From positions 1-64,000 of the forward strand of contig NZ_JAINDZ010000025.1 of the NCBI RefSeq assembly GCF_019802345.1: a stretch of 64,000 nt of DNA. The letters are read 5' to 3'. This document shows positions 25,621 to 36,437 of this stretch, one piece after another. The notes beneath the pieces are model-generated. The model saw only the letters and a program-made list of their open reading frames with translations, had not been told where the DNA came from and did not search any database. The stretch is from Methylosinus sp. Sm6 (GTDB lineage: Bacteria; Pseudomonadota; Alphaproteobacteria; Rhizobiales; Beijerinckiaceae). Each line of letters starts with the position of its first letter. Within the stretch, counting starts at the first letter, position 1. Both the position numbers and the translations under genes were made by a program.

Positions 25621-26160
25621 GTGCGTCTCGTCCCGATCGCCTGCGCGGTCGCCCTCGCGACGTCGCTCGTCTATTCTCTCCTGGACCATCCGCTGCGCAT
25701 GCCGGCGTTGGCGGCCGTCTTCGCGCTCTGCGCCGCCGGTCTCGTGACGCTCGCCGGCGAGCGCGTGCAGGCGTTCGAGATCGTCGAGGATTATGGCGGG
25801 ACGCTCGCCGCCTATCGCGAGGAGGCGCGCCGGCTCGACGCGTCGCGCGAGGAGCTGGCCATCCGCGGCGTCTGCGCCTCCGCCTGCACCATTTTCCTCG
25901 GGCTGCGCAGGGTCTGCGTCGCGCCGCGCGCCGTGTTCTGGTTCCATGCGGCGCGGCTGCCGGGCGCCGCCGCGCCCGACCCGCTCGCCACGCTCGAAAT
26001 GCTGTCCCTTTATCCGCCCGCGGTGCGCGATTGGGCGATTCGCACCCATGCGCTGGAGCGGCTCGATTTCGACGAGGCGGCCTCGCTCACCGGCGAGGAG
26101 CTCGTCCGCATGGGAGCGCGGCGCTGCCGGCGGCGCGAGGCCCCGGCGAGTCGCCGGTGA
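25621..26160 (+). CDS. ClpP-like fold exported protein (COG3904-type)
   Basis: 179 residues starting with GTG 25621. A hydrophobic N-terminal segment (about 3-20) and a second one (about 28-45) anchor or export it. The core VIEDYGGTLAAY, AIRGVCASACTIFLGLRRVCVAPRA and FWFHAARLPG follows the pattern of exported ClpP/crotonase-fold proteins (G-x-C-x-SACT with a Ser in nucleophile position, then a His in FHAA) found widely in rhizobia. Protease activity is not shown for this group. The 3' end converges with hisG, leaving 145 bases without a clear gene between them. Confidence 0.6.
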   Translation: MRLVPIACAVALATSLVYSLLDHPLRMPALAAVFALCAAGLVTLAGERVQAFEIVEDYGGTLAAYREEARRLDASREELAIRGVCASACTIFLGLRRVCVAPRAVFWFHAARLPGAAAPDPLATLEMLSLYPPAVRDWAIRTHALERLDFDEAASLTGEELVRMGARRCRRREAPASRR

Positions 26161-26305
26161 GGCGGCGTCCGCGAAGGGCGGCAGCCGCCGCGCGCAGGCC
26201 CGACCTCCGGCGAAGCCGGCGAAATCGCGCAGGAAGCGCAGAGCGCTGCGCAGGATGGCGGCGTCCTCGGCGGCTCGCTCCTCGGACACGCGTATCAAGT
26301 CCCCG

Positions 26306-27289
26306 TCAGGCTCGGTCGATCCGCGCCGAGAGGCGGCTCCAGAGGGCGTTCTCGGCCGCGAACACATAGTCGAGCCTAGCGCTCGTCACCGTCTGCGCGC
26401 CCTTGCCGATCAGCCAATCGGCGAATTGCGGCGCGGCGTCGGCCGGCGCGCTGAAGCAGGCGAACCCGCCGTCGCCGCGCTCGCGCAGGCTCGCGCCGAA
26501 GCTTCGAGCCGCTTCGCTCAGCAGCGCCTCGTCGAGCGTGGGCAGGCGGGCGCGCAGCTCGCGCGTCGTGCGCGCCAGCTCCTCGGCGGCGATGCGCGAG
26601 AGGATGATGCGCGCCGACTCCTTGGCGCGGGGCGTCCAATCGGCTGTCAGCGAGGCGACGAGATTGGCCTGCGAGCGCAGGATCACGCCATCGTCCAGCG
26701 TCTTCAGCGCATTGGCGACGAGCGTCGCGCCGGTCGTCGTGATGTCGACGATGAGATCGGCCGAGCCTGCCGCCGGCGCGCCCTCGGTGGCGCCGGAGCT
26801 CTCGACGATGCGATAGTCGCCGATCGCATGGGCGGCGAAGAAGCGGCGCGTCGTGTGCACATATTTGGTGGCGACGCGCAGGCTGCGGCCGTGGCGGGCG
26901 CGAAAGCCCGCGGCCACATCGGCGAGATCGGCCATCACGCGCACGTCGATCCAGGCTTGCGGCACGGCGACGACGACATCGGCGCGGCCGAAGCCGAGCG
27001 GGGTCAGCAGCTCGACGCGGCTCTCGGCGTCGGGGATCGTCTCGCGCACCAGATCCTCGCCGGTGACGCCGAGATGCACGTCGCCGCTCGCGAGCCGCGC
27101 GGTGATCTCGGAGGCCGAGAGGAAAGCCGCCTCGGCGCCCTCGACGCCCACGAGGCTGCCGCGATAGTCGCGCGCGCCGCGCCCCTGCGTCACCTCTATG
27201 CCGGCGCGGCCGAAGAAGGCGTTGGCGTTCTCCTGCAGCCGGCCCTTGGAGGGCACGGCGACGATGAGTCTGTCGGTCGGGGCGGTCAT
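26306..27289 (-). CDS. hisG: ATP phosphoribosyltransferase catalytic subunit
   Basis: 327 residues. First enzyme of histidine synthesis: ATP + PRPP to phosphoribosyl-ATP. Seen: [30 protein letters not shown], and the PRPP-binding loop [17 protein letters not shown] HisZ subunit encoded directly upstream indicates the hetero-octameric type. The start codon overlaps the hisZ stop (27286-27289, ATGA), so the two are translationally coupled. No other his genes are nearby. Confidence 0.95.
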   Translation of the reverse strand: MTAPTDRLIVAVPSKGRLQENANAFFGRAGIEVTQGRGARDYRGSLVGVEGAEAAFLSASEITARLASGDVHLGVTGEDLVRETIPDAESRVELLTPLGFGRADVVVAVPQAWIDVRVMADLADVAAGFRARHGRSLRVATKYVHTTRRFFAAHAIGDYRIVESSGATEGAPAAGSADLIVDITTTGATLVANALKTLDDGVILRSQANLVASLTADWTPRAKESARIILSRIAAEELARTTRELRARLPTLDEALLSEAARSFGASLRERGDGGFACFSAPADAAPQFADWLIGKGAQTVTSARLDYVFAAENALWSRLSARIDRA

Positions 27290-28473
27290 TGCGCCTGTCC
27301 TCGCGCCTGTCCTCGCGCAGCGAGCCGGTCGACCCAGATGGCGGCGCCGACGGCGGGAATATCGGCCTTGGCGCCGAGCGTCTTCAGCAGCCGGTCGTAG
27401 CGTCCGCCGCCGATCAGCGGCGGGCCGGCGGCGCCGTCGGCGCGCGCCTCGAACACGAAGCCGGAGTAATAGTCGAGAAGGCGGGCGAAGCCGGTCGAGA
27501 AGCGCACGCGATCGATGTCGATTCCGCGCGCGGCGAGGAAGCTCGAGCGCGTGTCGAGCGAATCGAGCGCGTCGGAAAGGTCGATCGAGGTGTCGGCGGC
27601 GAGGCGCCGCAGCGCCGCAGAGGCCTCGTCGACCTGCCCCTCGATGGAGAAGAAGGCGTCGACCAGCGCATGAGTCTCGGCGCTGACGCCGGCGCCGTCG
27701 GCGAGCGCCGCCTGATCGAGGAAGCGCTCGGCGATCTCGCCGGCGCTGCGGCCGCCGACCGCGGAGATGCCGGCGATGGAGAGCAGATCCTCGACGAGGG
27801 CGCGCGCTTCCTTGGCGTCCATCTTGGAGAGCGCCGCCAGCACGCCCGCCTGCTCCTTGCCATTGGCGGGCGGCGCGAAGATTTTGGCGAGCGGCTCGCC
27901 GCGCGCGTGGCCGATCTCGATGCGGCGGCGCCAGACGGGCGGCAGATCGAGACGGTCGAGAAAGGCCGAGACGAGGCCGGCGTCGCCGGCGCGGATGACG
28001 AGGTCCTTCGCCCCTGCGCCGGCCGCAGCCTCGAGCGCGGCGGCGAGAATCTCGGCGTCGGCGGCGTCGCGGTCCTCGCGGCCGAAGCTCTCGAGCCCGG
28101 CCTGCAGCAATTCGCCGGCGCCGCGCTCGCCCTCGGAAGGGAAGCGGAACACCGGCCCGCCATAGGCGTAGGAGGCCGCTTCGCCCGCTTGCGCCGAGGC
28201 GAGATAGGCGCGGCAGACCGGGATCGTATATTCGGGCCGAAGGCAGAGATCGGCGCCGCCGGCGTCGCTGGTCTGATAGAGTCGGCCGCGGAAATCCTCG
28301 CCGGAATGATCGAGGAACAGGCCCGCCGGCTGCAGGATGGACGGCTCACAACGCGCAAAGCCGGCGCGCGCGAAGGAGGCGAGGATCGCGCCGAGCGCGT
28401 CGCCGCTCTCGAGATCTGGTTTCGCCGGCTGGTTCACGGCCTTGGTCCCTCCGTTTCGGCCCTCCTTTAGCAA
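27286..28473 (-). CDS. hisZ: ATP phosphoribosyltransferase regulatory subunit HisZ
   Basis: 395 residues related to histidyl-tRNA synthetase but lacking its anticodon domain. Motif 2-like [28 protein letters not shown], and the motif 3 region [13 protein letters not shown] are seen. HisZ activates the short catalytic HisG and mediates histidine feedback. The first 20 residues before [10 protein letters not shown] are not conserved-looking, so translation might start slightly later. Coupled to hisG by a 4 bp overlap. Confidence 0.92.
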   Translation of the reverse strand: MLKEGRNGGTKAVNQPAKPDLESGDALGAILASFARAGFARCEPSILQPAGLFLDHSGEDFRGRLYQTSDAGGADLCLRPEYTIPVCRAYLASAQAGEAASYAYGGPVFRFPSEGERGAGELLQAGLESFGREDRDAADAEILAAALEAAAGAGAKDLVIRAGDAGLVSAFLDRLDLPPVWRRRIEIGHARGEPLAKIFAPPANGKEQAGVLAALSKMDAKEARALVEDLLSIAGISAVGGRSAGEIAERFLDQAALADGAGVSAETHALVDAFFSIEGQVDEASAALRRLAADTSIDLSDALDSLDTRSSFLAARGIDIDRVRFSTGFARLLDYYSGFVFEARADGAAGPPLIGGGRYDRLLKTLGAKADIPAVGAAIWVDRLAARGQARGQAQ

Positions 28474-28539
28474 GCGGAGGTGACAGGCGCATCCGCTTTC
28501 GGGCGGGAGCGTGAACGAAAAGGTCGAGAGGGAGCCGGC

Positions 28540-29112
28540 TCAGAAACGGCACTCTTTCGGCAGCGTCTCGCCATCGGCCGACCAATCGGCCAGCAGGATG
28601 GTCTGCGGCCTGATCTCCACCTTCTTCCCGTTGCGGGTTCCCCTGCCGGTGAGGAAATTGAGGTCGCAGGCGCCGCCGCCGTCGGGGTTCAGCGTGTCGC
28701 GCGCGGTGAAGGTGAGGCCGGCGACGACGAGCGCGCCATTGCGGCGCACCACGGTCACGGTCTCGCTCCAGCGGTCGCGGCCGATGGCGTCATTTTCGGA
28801 TTTGATCAGCAGCGAGCCTTTGTCGCTCACGGCGAGAGAGGGCAGCGTTCCCGCCCCGCCGCCGACCCAGGCCGCATTCTTCTTGACGAAGCTCGGCTTG
28901 GTCGTTCCTGCGGGCGCGGCGGGGTCGACGCCGAAATAGAGATAGAGATCGGCGCCGGCGTCGCGATTGTCGACGAGAACGGCGAGATCATAGCCGCCGC
29001 TCTCAGAGAGATAGAGAGTTGTGGCCGAGAGCACGCGCTCGAGGCCGGGCGTTTCGGCGAGGGCGGGAGAGAGCGACGAGAACAGCGCCAGCGCGGCGAG
29101 ACGGAGAGTCAT
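28540..29112 (-). CDS. secreted protein of unknown function
   Basis: 190 residues. A signal peptide (about 1-19, RLAALALFSSLSPALA) is followed by a beta-rich mature domain with GGYDLAVLVDNRDAGADLYL and a C-terminal part with two cysteines (GACDLNFL and PKECRF), probably a disulfide. Similar single-domain proteins of unknown role are frequent in Hyphomicrobiales. It lies 66 bp downstream of the region upstream of hisZ, but on its own. Confidence 0.6.
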   Translation of the reverse strand: MTLRLAALALFSSLSPALAETPGLERVLSATTLYLSESGGYDLAVLVDNRDAGADLYLYFGVDPAAPAGTTKPSFVKKNAAWVGGGAGTLPSLAVSDKGSLLIKSENDAIGRDRWSETVTVVRRNGALVVAGLTFTARDTLNPDGGGACDLNFLTGRGTRNGKKVEIRPQTILLADWSADGETLPKECRF

Positions 29113-29442
29113 TGCGCGAAACTCCGGAGCGAAAGGATCGCTTCACGATCCGCAGCGGCGACACTCCTGTCAATCGTTTCCCGCGAGCGGGACGAGGGGG
29201 ATTTTATCCTCACCCAGGCCAATCGGGTGAAGGACTATATCCCTGCCCCTCGTCCGGAGGAGCCCGCGAAGCGGGCGTCTCGAAGGACGGCAACGGGAAG
29301 AAACCTGAAGATTTCGCCCCACGGCCGCCCTTCGAGACGCCGCCTGCGGCGGCTCCTCAGGACGAGGGTTGGGGATCTTATCCTTCGCCCGAATCCCCTG
29401 ATCCTTCACCCGATTGCCCTGGCGAGCAGGAGAAGACGCTCG
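29113..29442. repeat. family C inverted repeat pair
   Basis: No gene. Left copy about 29250-29290: CTCGTCCGGAGGAGCCCGCG followed by AAGCGGGCGTCTCGAAGGAC. Right copy about 29322-29368 in opposite orientation: CCTTCGAGACGCCGCCTGCG followed by GCGGCTCCTCAGGACGAGG. The pair would form a large hairpin. The core GGCGTCTCGAAG also appears at 24017 and 36425. Further out, GGATTTTATCC and GGATCTTATCC with TCACCC motifs form a second, weaker inverted pair. Confidence 0.7.
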
Positions 29443-31458
<2,016 letters not shown>

Positions 31459-31478
31459 TGTCGAGTCTCCAAAGGCCC

Positions 31479-31516
31479 GCGTCCCCTTACTCCCGCGCGC
31501 GGGAGTAAGGGGACGC
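31479..31516. repeat. perfect 38 bp palindrome
   Basis: GCGTCCCCTTACTCCCGCG is followed without spacer by its exact reverse complement. It stands in the divergent region between the DUF255 gene (start 31458) and the amine oxidase gene (start 31631). The hairpin at 33639-33675 has a related sequence. With no loop it could cruciform as DNA or act as a two-fold protein site. Confidence 0.85.
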
Positions 31517-31630
31517 CCTTCTCATCCTGCACGCCGGGCGCCAAAAACCGGGACGCAAAAGCGACAAAATGCGCGGCACGCCCTTTGCGTTCCCTTTTGT
31601 CCAAAATCCTTTCGGCCTCGGAGCTGAACC

Positions 31631-33250
31631 ATGCTGGATGTCGTGATTGTCGGAGGCGGAGCGTGCGGCCTGGCGTTGGCGCGCGATCTCGCCAAGGCGG
31701 GCGTGAGCTTCGCGCTCTATGAGGCGCGCCCGCGCCTCGGGGGCAGGGTGCTCTCGGTGGAGGACCATAGCTCGGGATTGCGCGTCGATCTCGGGCCCAC
31801 CTGGTTCTGGCCCGACACGCAGCCGACGATCACCGCGCTCGTCGCAGAGCTCGGCCTCGCCGATTTCGCGCAATATGATCCGGGCACGGCGCTGCTGCTC
31901 GCCGAGGGCGACAAGAAGCCCGAGACGCGGATGACGCCGAATCTCCATTCCGGCGCGCGCCGGCTCGCGGGCGGCATGGCCTCGCTGATCGAGGCGCTGG
32001 CCAAGGATGTCCCCGCCGAATCCATTCATCTGAATGCGGTGCTGCGTGACGCCGCCGAGCGCGGCGACCATGTCGAGATGCGCTTCGACATCGGCGGCGA
32101 GCCGGGGATCGTGGAGGCGCGCCGCCTCGTGCTGGCGCTGCCGCCGCGCCTGATCGAGGAAAGAATAGCCTTCGATCCGCCGCTCGACGCGCTGACGCGC
32201 AACGCCATGCGCAATGCGCCGACCTGGATGGCCGCGCAGGCCAAGGCGGTGGTCGGCTATGAGGGCAAGCCCGCCTGGCGTGCGGACGGGCATTCCGGCA
32301 ATGCTTTCGCCACTCACGAGCAAGCGGTGCTCGGCGAGATTTTCGACGCATGCGACGCCTCGGGCGAGCAGGCGGCGATCGGCGGCTTCTTCGCCCTGTC
32401 GATCGAATGGCGCGAAGCCTTCGAGGGCGGCATGCCCATGCTGCTCGCTAGTCAGCTCGTCCAATTGTACGGCAAGCCGCTCGAGGGCCTGGGCGAGCAG
32501 CATGTGCAGGATTGGGCGCGCGAGCCCTTCACCTGCTCCAGCCTCGACAAGACGCCGCCGGCCGACCATCCGGACTATGGCGATCCGCTGCTGCGCCAGT
32601 CCTTCTGGGAGGGCAAGCTGTTCCTCGGCGGCGCGGAGACGGCGCGCGAGGGCGGCGGCTATGTCGAAGGCGCGCTGAAGGCGGCCAGACGCATCGGCCT
32701 GCGGATTCTGGACAAGAAGGAGGCGCCGATCATGATTGCCGGAGCCAGCGAGGCGGCGTCGCCCGAGGCGCTCAACGAGGCGAGCCTGGCGCGCTTTCGC
32801 GAATGGGTCCAGTCGAAGCGCGGGCCGGCGTTCGCCAGCTATCGCCAGCGGCTGAATTTCGGCCTCTCCAACGGCCAGCGCGAGCAGATCACCCAGCGCG
32901 CCATGCTGGGCGCCATGGAGGCGGTGCTGAAGGAGGCGATCGCCGTGCTGGAGGGCCTGCCCTTCGATCATTCGGCCGTCGCCGTGGAAAAGGGCCGCTC
33001 CGATCTGACGCCGCTGGTGCAGGCCTCCTTCGACGGCTTCATCCAGGAGCTGCTCGACGGCGTCATCGACTATAACCGCACCTCCTGCGCGCTCTCCAAC
33101 TTCCCCGAGGAGCACAAGCCGTCGAAGGATTATCTCAGCGCGACCCTGCGCGACATAGCGGCCGCCTGGCGCGAATTCTCGCTCGACGCCAATCAGATCC
33201 TGCTCGACAAAAGCGTTGCTTCCGATCAGCAGGCGACGCGCAGCCTCTGA
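31631..33250 (+). CDS. FAD-dependent amine oxidase with C-terminal extension
   Basis: 539 residues. Flavin amine oxidase: the FAD-binding VVIVGGGACGLALARDL at the N-terminus, YEARPRLGGRV, DLGPTWFW, a substrate domain, and the second FAD motif LFLGGAETAREGGGYVEGAL at about 335-354. The family ends shortly after this, but here about 165 more residues follow (about 375-539), largely helical, containing FREWVQSKRG, a paired QREQITQRAMLGAMEAVLKE and NRTSCALSNFPEEH. I do not recognise this extension. ATG 31631 begins directly before the Rossmann strand. The substrate is unknown. The last 25 bases overlap the convergent small gene 33226-33510. Confidence 0.8.
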   Translation: MLDVVIVGGGACGLALARDLAKAGVSFALYEARPRLGGRVLSVEDHSSGLRVDLGPTWFWPDTQPTITALVAELGLADFAQYDPGTALLLAEGDKKPETRMTPNLHSGARRLAGGMASLIEALAKDVPAESIHLNAVLRDAAERGDHVEMRFDIGGEPGIVEARRLVLALPPRLIEERIAFDPPLDALTRNAMRNAPTWMAAQAKAVVGYEGKPAWRADGHSGNAFATHEQAVLGEIFDACDASGEQAAIGGFFALSIEWREAFEGGMPMLLASQLVQLYGKPLEGLGEQHVQDWAREPFTCSSLDKTPPADHPDYGDPLLRQSFWEGKLFLGGAETAREGGGYVEGALKAARRIGLRILDKKEAPIMIAGASEAASPEALNEASLARFREWVQSKRGPAFASYRQRLNFGLSNGQREQITQRAMLGAMEAVLKEAIAVLEGLPFDHSAVAVEKGRSDLTPLVQASFDGFIQELLDGVIDYNRTSCALSNFPEEHKPSKDYLSATLRDIAAAWREFSLDANQILLDKSVASDQQATRSL

Positions 33251-33510
33251 TAGCCGCGGAAGACGCCCCAATCGTCGTACATCGCCGCGTCCACCAGGCA
33301 GCCTCTGGGGGCGTAGGCGTAAGGATAGGGATCTGGGTAGCGGTAGTAATAGGAGTATGGCGCCGCCGTCGGAGCGCCGAGCAGGAGATGCGAGGTTCGC
33401 GTCTCCGCTCGCTTCGTCCAATCCGGAACGAGGAAGCCGTCCCATTGCGCCGCCGCGGGCGAGGCGGCGGCCGCGATCATTATGACGAGGCCCGCGCGAA
33501 AGGCTCGCAT
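33226..33510 (-). CDS. small secreted tyrosine/proline-rich protein
   Basis: 94 residues. A signal peptide (about 1-21, GLVIMIAAAASPAAA) is followed by QWDGFLVPDWTKRAETR, a Tyr/Pro-rich centre (YSYYYRYPDPYPYAYAPRG), and a C-terminal GCLVDAAMYDDWGVFRGYQRLRVAC with two cysteines. I do not recognise the function. The 3' end overlaps the end of the amine oxidase gene by 25 bases. The start is ATG 33510; the region upstream of it is shared with nothing else. Confidence 0.55.
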   Translation of the reverse strand: MRAFRAGLVIMIAAAASPAAAQWDGFLVPDWTKRAETRTSHLLLGAPTAAPYSYYYRYPDPYPYAYAPRGCLVDAAMYDDWGVFRGYQRLRVAC

Positions 33511-33638
33511 CGGCGCGTCTCCTTGGTGTGTCGACGCGCCATTGTGCCGGCGGCGGCGCAGGCTGTCGATCCGCAGCTTTCCCCATGTCGGCGCCTGGGC
33601 GACAAACAAGATCGCTGCTCGATCTACCGACTCTCGAC

Positions 33639-33675
33639 GCGCTCCCTTCTCCCGCAGGGCGGGAGAAGGGAGCGC
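33639..33675. repeat. perfect 17-bp-arm hairpin
   Basis: GCGCTCCCTTCTCCCGC-AGG-GCGGGAGAAGGGAGCGC, followed by CCTTT. It is related in sequence and 3' flank to the palindrome at 31479-31516 (CCCTTmyTCCCGC core). It lies about 100 bases before the aminotransferase start and would form a stable hairpin in its leader if transcription starts upstream. Confidence 0.8.
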
Positions 33676-33777
33676 CCTTTCGGTGGGACTCTTGTCAATT
33701 ATTTCGCCATGCGCTGGCGCGCCGCCGCGATCTCGATCGTCTCCCTCGATAGGCTGAATGGACGGACGAGGCGCGAC

Positions 33778-35316
33778 ATGCTCGAATCGGCGAAGACGCA
33801 TCCCGGCGGCGGAACATGGCCGGACGGCCGGAGGCTCGGCGTCGCCGACGGCTATTCGTCGATCCCCTTCTACGAATCCTTCGGCAATGATTATCTCGCC
33901 CGCCAGGCCGAGATCGAATCCAATGCGCGCAGCTATCCGCGCAAGCTGCCGATCGCGCTGCGGCGCGGGCGCGGCGTGTTCGTCGAGGACACGGACGGCC
34001 GCCAATATATCGATTGCCTCGCCGGCGCGGGCGCGCTGGCGCTCGGCCATAATCACCCCGTGGTCGTCGAGGCGATCCGCGACGCTCTGGCGCAGGAGCC
34101 GGTGCTGCAGACGCTCGACCTGCCGACGCCGCTCAAAGATCGGTTCACGCGCGAATTGTTCGACAGCCTGCCCGAGGCTTTCGCCAAGGACTTCAAGATT
34201 CAATTCTGCGGTCCCTCCGGCGCGGACGCGATCGAGGCGGCGTTCAAGCTGGTCAAGACCGCGACGGGTCGCCGCGGGCTTCTTACCTTCGGCGGCGCCT
34301 ATCACGGCATGACGCATGCGACGCTCGGCGTCACCGGCGAGCCGGCGCCGCGCCGCGCGGTCTCCGGGCTCGGCGGCGAAGTGCAGTTTCTCCCCTTCCC
34401 GTCGGACTATCGCTGTCCTTTCGGCGTCGGCGGCGCGGCCGGCGCGGAAATCGGCGCCAACTATATCGAGTTCCTGCTCGACGATCCCAACAGCGGGGTG
34501 CTGCCGCCGGCGGCGATGATCCTCGAGCCGGTGCAGGGCGAGGGCGGCGTCGTTCCGGCTCCGGACGCTTGGCTCGAGCGCATTCGCGAGATCACGCGGG
34601 CGCGGGCCATTCCGCTGATCGTCGACGAGGTGCAGACCGGACTCGGCCGCACCGGGCGCCTCTACGCCTTCGAGCACGCCGGAATCATTCCCGATGTCGT
34701 CGTTCTGTCGAAGGCGGTCGGCGGCGGGCTGCCGCTCTCGGTCGTCGTCTATCATCGCGATCTCGACCAATGGAAGCCGGGCGCTCATGCGGGAACCTTT
34801 CGTGGCAATCAGCTCGCCTTCGCCACTGGCGCGGCGACGATCCGCCATGTCGTCGAGGAGGGACTCGGAGAGCACGCCGAGCGCATGGGCCTGCGCCTGA
34901 TGCGCGGGCTCGAGGCCGTCGCCGCCGATTTTCCCTGCATCGGCCATGTGCGGGGGCGGGGGCTGATGATCGGCGCGGAGATCGTCGAGGCGCGCGACGC
35001 TCGCGACGGCGCGCCGCCGCCCTCGCCGGAACTGGCGCGCGGCGTCCAGCACGAGTGCCTGCGGCGCGGGCTGATCGTCGAGCTGGGCGGACGCTTCGGC
35101 GCCGTGGTCCGCTTCCTGCCGCCGCTCGTCGTCGCGCCGCAGGAAATCGACGCGATCCTCGAGCGCTTCCACAGCGCCGTCTCGGCGCTGCGCGGCGTGG
35201 ACGCGGCCTCGCGCCGCCTCGAGGACTCGGCGGCGGTCGGCTTCTGCGATAGAGCGCTTTCCGATCGAACGGAATCGTTCGATCGACCAGAATTCGCTCA
35301 AACTAAAGAATGCTAG
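33778..35316 (+). CDS. diaminobutyrate--2-oxoglutarate aminotransferase-like, class III
   Basis: 512-residue PLP-dependent class III aminotransferase. The start HPGGGTWPD is followed by YSSIPFYESFGNDYLARQAEIESNARSYPRKLPIAL, which resembles the diaminobutyrate aminotransferase (Dat) group rather than ectoine EctB. Active site: FCGPSGADAIEAA, AYHGMTHATLG, VDEVQTGLGRTG with the PLP-contact Asp near 283, and the Schiff-base Lys near 313 in LSKAVGGGLP. Reaction (inferred): aspartate semialdehyde and glutamate to L-2,4-diaminobutyrate. No decarboxylase or siderophore gene is adjacent. The last about 22 codons come from a family A repeat, including the TAG stop. ATG 33778 is preferred; ATG 33709 is also in frame. 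Confidence 0.82.
   Translation: MLESAKTHPGGGTWPDGRRLGVADGYSSIPFYESFGNDYLARQAEIESNARSYPRKLPIALRRGRGVFVEDTDGRQYIDCLAGAGALALGHNHPVVVEAIRDALAQEPVLQTLDLPTPLKDRFTRELFDSLPEAFAKDFKIQFCGPSGADAIEAAFKLVKTATGRRGLLTFGGAYHGMTHATLGVTGEPAPRRAVSGLGGEVQFLPFPSDYRCPFGVGGAAGAEIGANYIEFLLDDPNSGVLPPAAMILEPVQGEGGVVPAPDAWLERIREITRARAIPLIVDEVQTGLGRTGRLYAFEHAGIIPDVVVLSKAVGGGLPLSVVVYHRDLDQWKPGAHAGTFRGNQLAFATGAATIRHVVEEGLGEHAERMGLRLMRGLEAVAADFPCIGHVRGRGLMIGAEIVEARDARDGAPPPSPELARGVQHECLRRGLIVELGGRFGAVVRFLPPLVVAPQEIDAILERFHSAVSALRGVDAASRRLEDSAAVGFCDRALSDRTESFDRPEFAQTKEC
35251..35316. repeat. family A repeat inside the 3' end of the aminotransferase gene
   Basis: GATAGAGCGCTTTCCGATCG, then AACGGAATCGTTCGATCGAC and CAGAATTCGCTCAAACTAAA, ending GAATGCTAG. 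This is the reverse orientation of the copies at 16864 and 37120. It is translated as DRALSDRTESFDRPEFAQTKEC with the stop codon inside the element. Confidence 0.8.
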
Positions 35317-35398
35317 CGCCCGCCCGCGCGGAACCTTTCGCGGCGCGGGCGCGTTCCCGCGAGGAGAGCGCGACGGGAGCGAGCCACAGGAGCGAGCC

Positions 35399-35779
35399 AT
35401 GGCCTCCGCCGAATTCGGATTCAACCTGATCTCCAGCCAGGATCTGGAGGGCGTGACGGTCTTCGATCCGAGGGACGACGAGATCGGCGAGATCGATCAT
35501 CTGATGATCGATTGCGTCTCCGGTCGCGTGCGCTATGCGGTGATGGCCTTCGGCGGCTTTCTCGGCCTCGGCCACAGCCATTATCCGCTGCCGTGGAGCT
35601 CCTTGAGCTACGACCGCGACAGGGGCGCCTTCGTCGCCGACATCACCGAGCAGCAGCTCCATGACGCGCCGGAATTTTCCGACGAGAGCTGGTCGGATCG
35701 CGAATGGGAGCGGCGCGTGCACGAGCATTATCACGCGCGACCCTATTGGGAAGAGCTGCCGGGCGGCCAGGCGGGCTGA
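35399..35779 (+). CDS. PRC-barrel domain protein
   Basis: 126 residues, soluble. An N-terminal PRC-barrel domain: LISSQDLEGVTVFDPRDDEIGEIDHLMID, RVRYAVMAFGGFLGLGHSHYPLPWSSL. A charged C-terminus follows (DREWERRVHEHYHARPYW). PRC-barrel proteins occur in photosynthetic reaction centres, RNA processing and as stress-related stand-alone proteins; this belongs to the last kind. A ribosome-binding site (AGGAGCGAGCC) precedes ATG 35399. It may be read with the aminotransferase gene, 82 bp upstream. Confidence 0.85.
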   Translation: MASAEFGFNLISSQDLEGVTVFDPRDDEIGEIDHLMIDCVSGRVRYAVMAFGGFLGLGHSHYPLPWSSLSYDRDRGAFVADITEQQLHDAPEFSDESWSDREWERRVHEHYHARPYWEELPGGQAG

Positions 35780-35912
35780 CCTGCGCTCTCGTCCTGAGCT
35801 CTGTATTCCTTCGCCGATCGCCCGGATCTTCACTTCGCTCCTTCACTTCGCTCGTTGCTTCCGCGCGCCGCGTCGGATAGATTGCCGCTGTCGTCTGGAG
35901 CGGAGTTGACGC

Positions 35913-36290
35913 ATGCGTGGTGGGGCGTTGTTCGGGCTCGGTCTGCTCGTCATGGCCGCGTCCGGGAGCGATCGTCCGGCGAGCGCCGATGTGAGCATGG
36001 ATCCGCATGCTCTGCAGCATTATTCCTTCTGCGTCGGCGCAGCGAGGGACGATCATGCGATCGTCGAGATGGATCGCTATCGCGTCTATCGCTGCCATGG
36101 CGACATCGCCATCTCCTATTTCAATTATCTCGGCCGTCGCGGCGTCGCCGACCAGCGCGTCGAGGAATATAACGGCGTGTTCCTCTATCGGCGCATCGCC
36201 GGCGGCGTCGGTCGCTGCTGGAACAGGATCGCCGACGAGGCCTTCCGTCCCGTGTCCGAATATGGATGCGATATCCAAGAGGAACTCTAG
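35913..36290 (+). CDS. secreted protein of unknown function
   Basis: 125 residues. A signal peptide (about 1-26, GALFGLGLLVMAASGS...ASA) is followed by a mature part with four cysteines (YSFCVGAA, YRCHGDIA, GRCWNRI, YGCDIQ), likely two disulfides. I do not recognise the family. Start ATG 35913 follows GGAG at a suitable distance. Its 3' end is followed by family B and C repeat debris. Confidence 0.55.
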   Translation: MRGGALFGLGLLVMAASGSDRPASADVSMDPHALQHYSFCVGAARDDHAIVEMDRYRVYRCHGDIAISYFNYLGRRGVADQRVEEYNGVFLYRRIAGGVGRCWNRIADEAFRPVSEYGCDIQEEL

Positions 36291-36318
36291 TGGCGCGCTT
36301 CAGCCGATTTGACAGGGT

Positions 36319-36437
36319 GAAAGGGCGAGCCTTCAGGCTCGCTCTCGAAGCCCATCAAATTCGATGAAGCAGACCACGAGTAACGTGCCACGAGTGACGT
36401 GCATGGGGGGCGAGCCTTTCGGCTGGCGTCTCGAAGC
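36319..36437. repeat. family B hairpins and a 14 bp tandem repeat
   Basis: GCGAGCCTTCAGGCTCGC (36325-36342) with the usual flank CTCGAAGCCCATCAAATTCG. Then comes a tandem pair CCACGAGTAACGTG / CCACGAGTGACGTG (36374-36401), and a third partial element GCGAGCCTTTCGGCTGGCGT at 36409-36428 directly before the start codon of the prepilin peptidase gene. No gene is present here. Confidence 0.7.

Noticed and set aside
26161-26305. Possible small minus-strand gene after hisG (IRVSEERAAEDAAILRSALR)
   Set aside because: The sequence looks peptide-like but has no start codon close by, no ribosome-binding site and no family that I know. It may be a remnant, but the evidence is too thin.
33226-35424. Long minus-strand frame opposite the aminotransferase
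   Set aside because: Only the last 94 codons (33226-33510) with a signal peptide look real; the remainder is a shadow of the aminotransferase gene.
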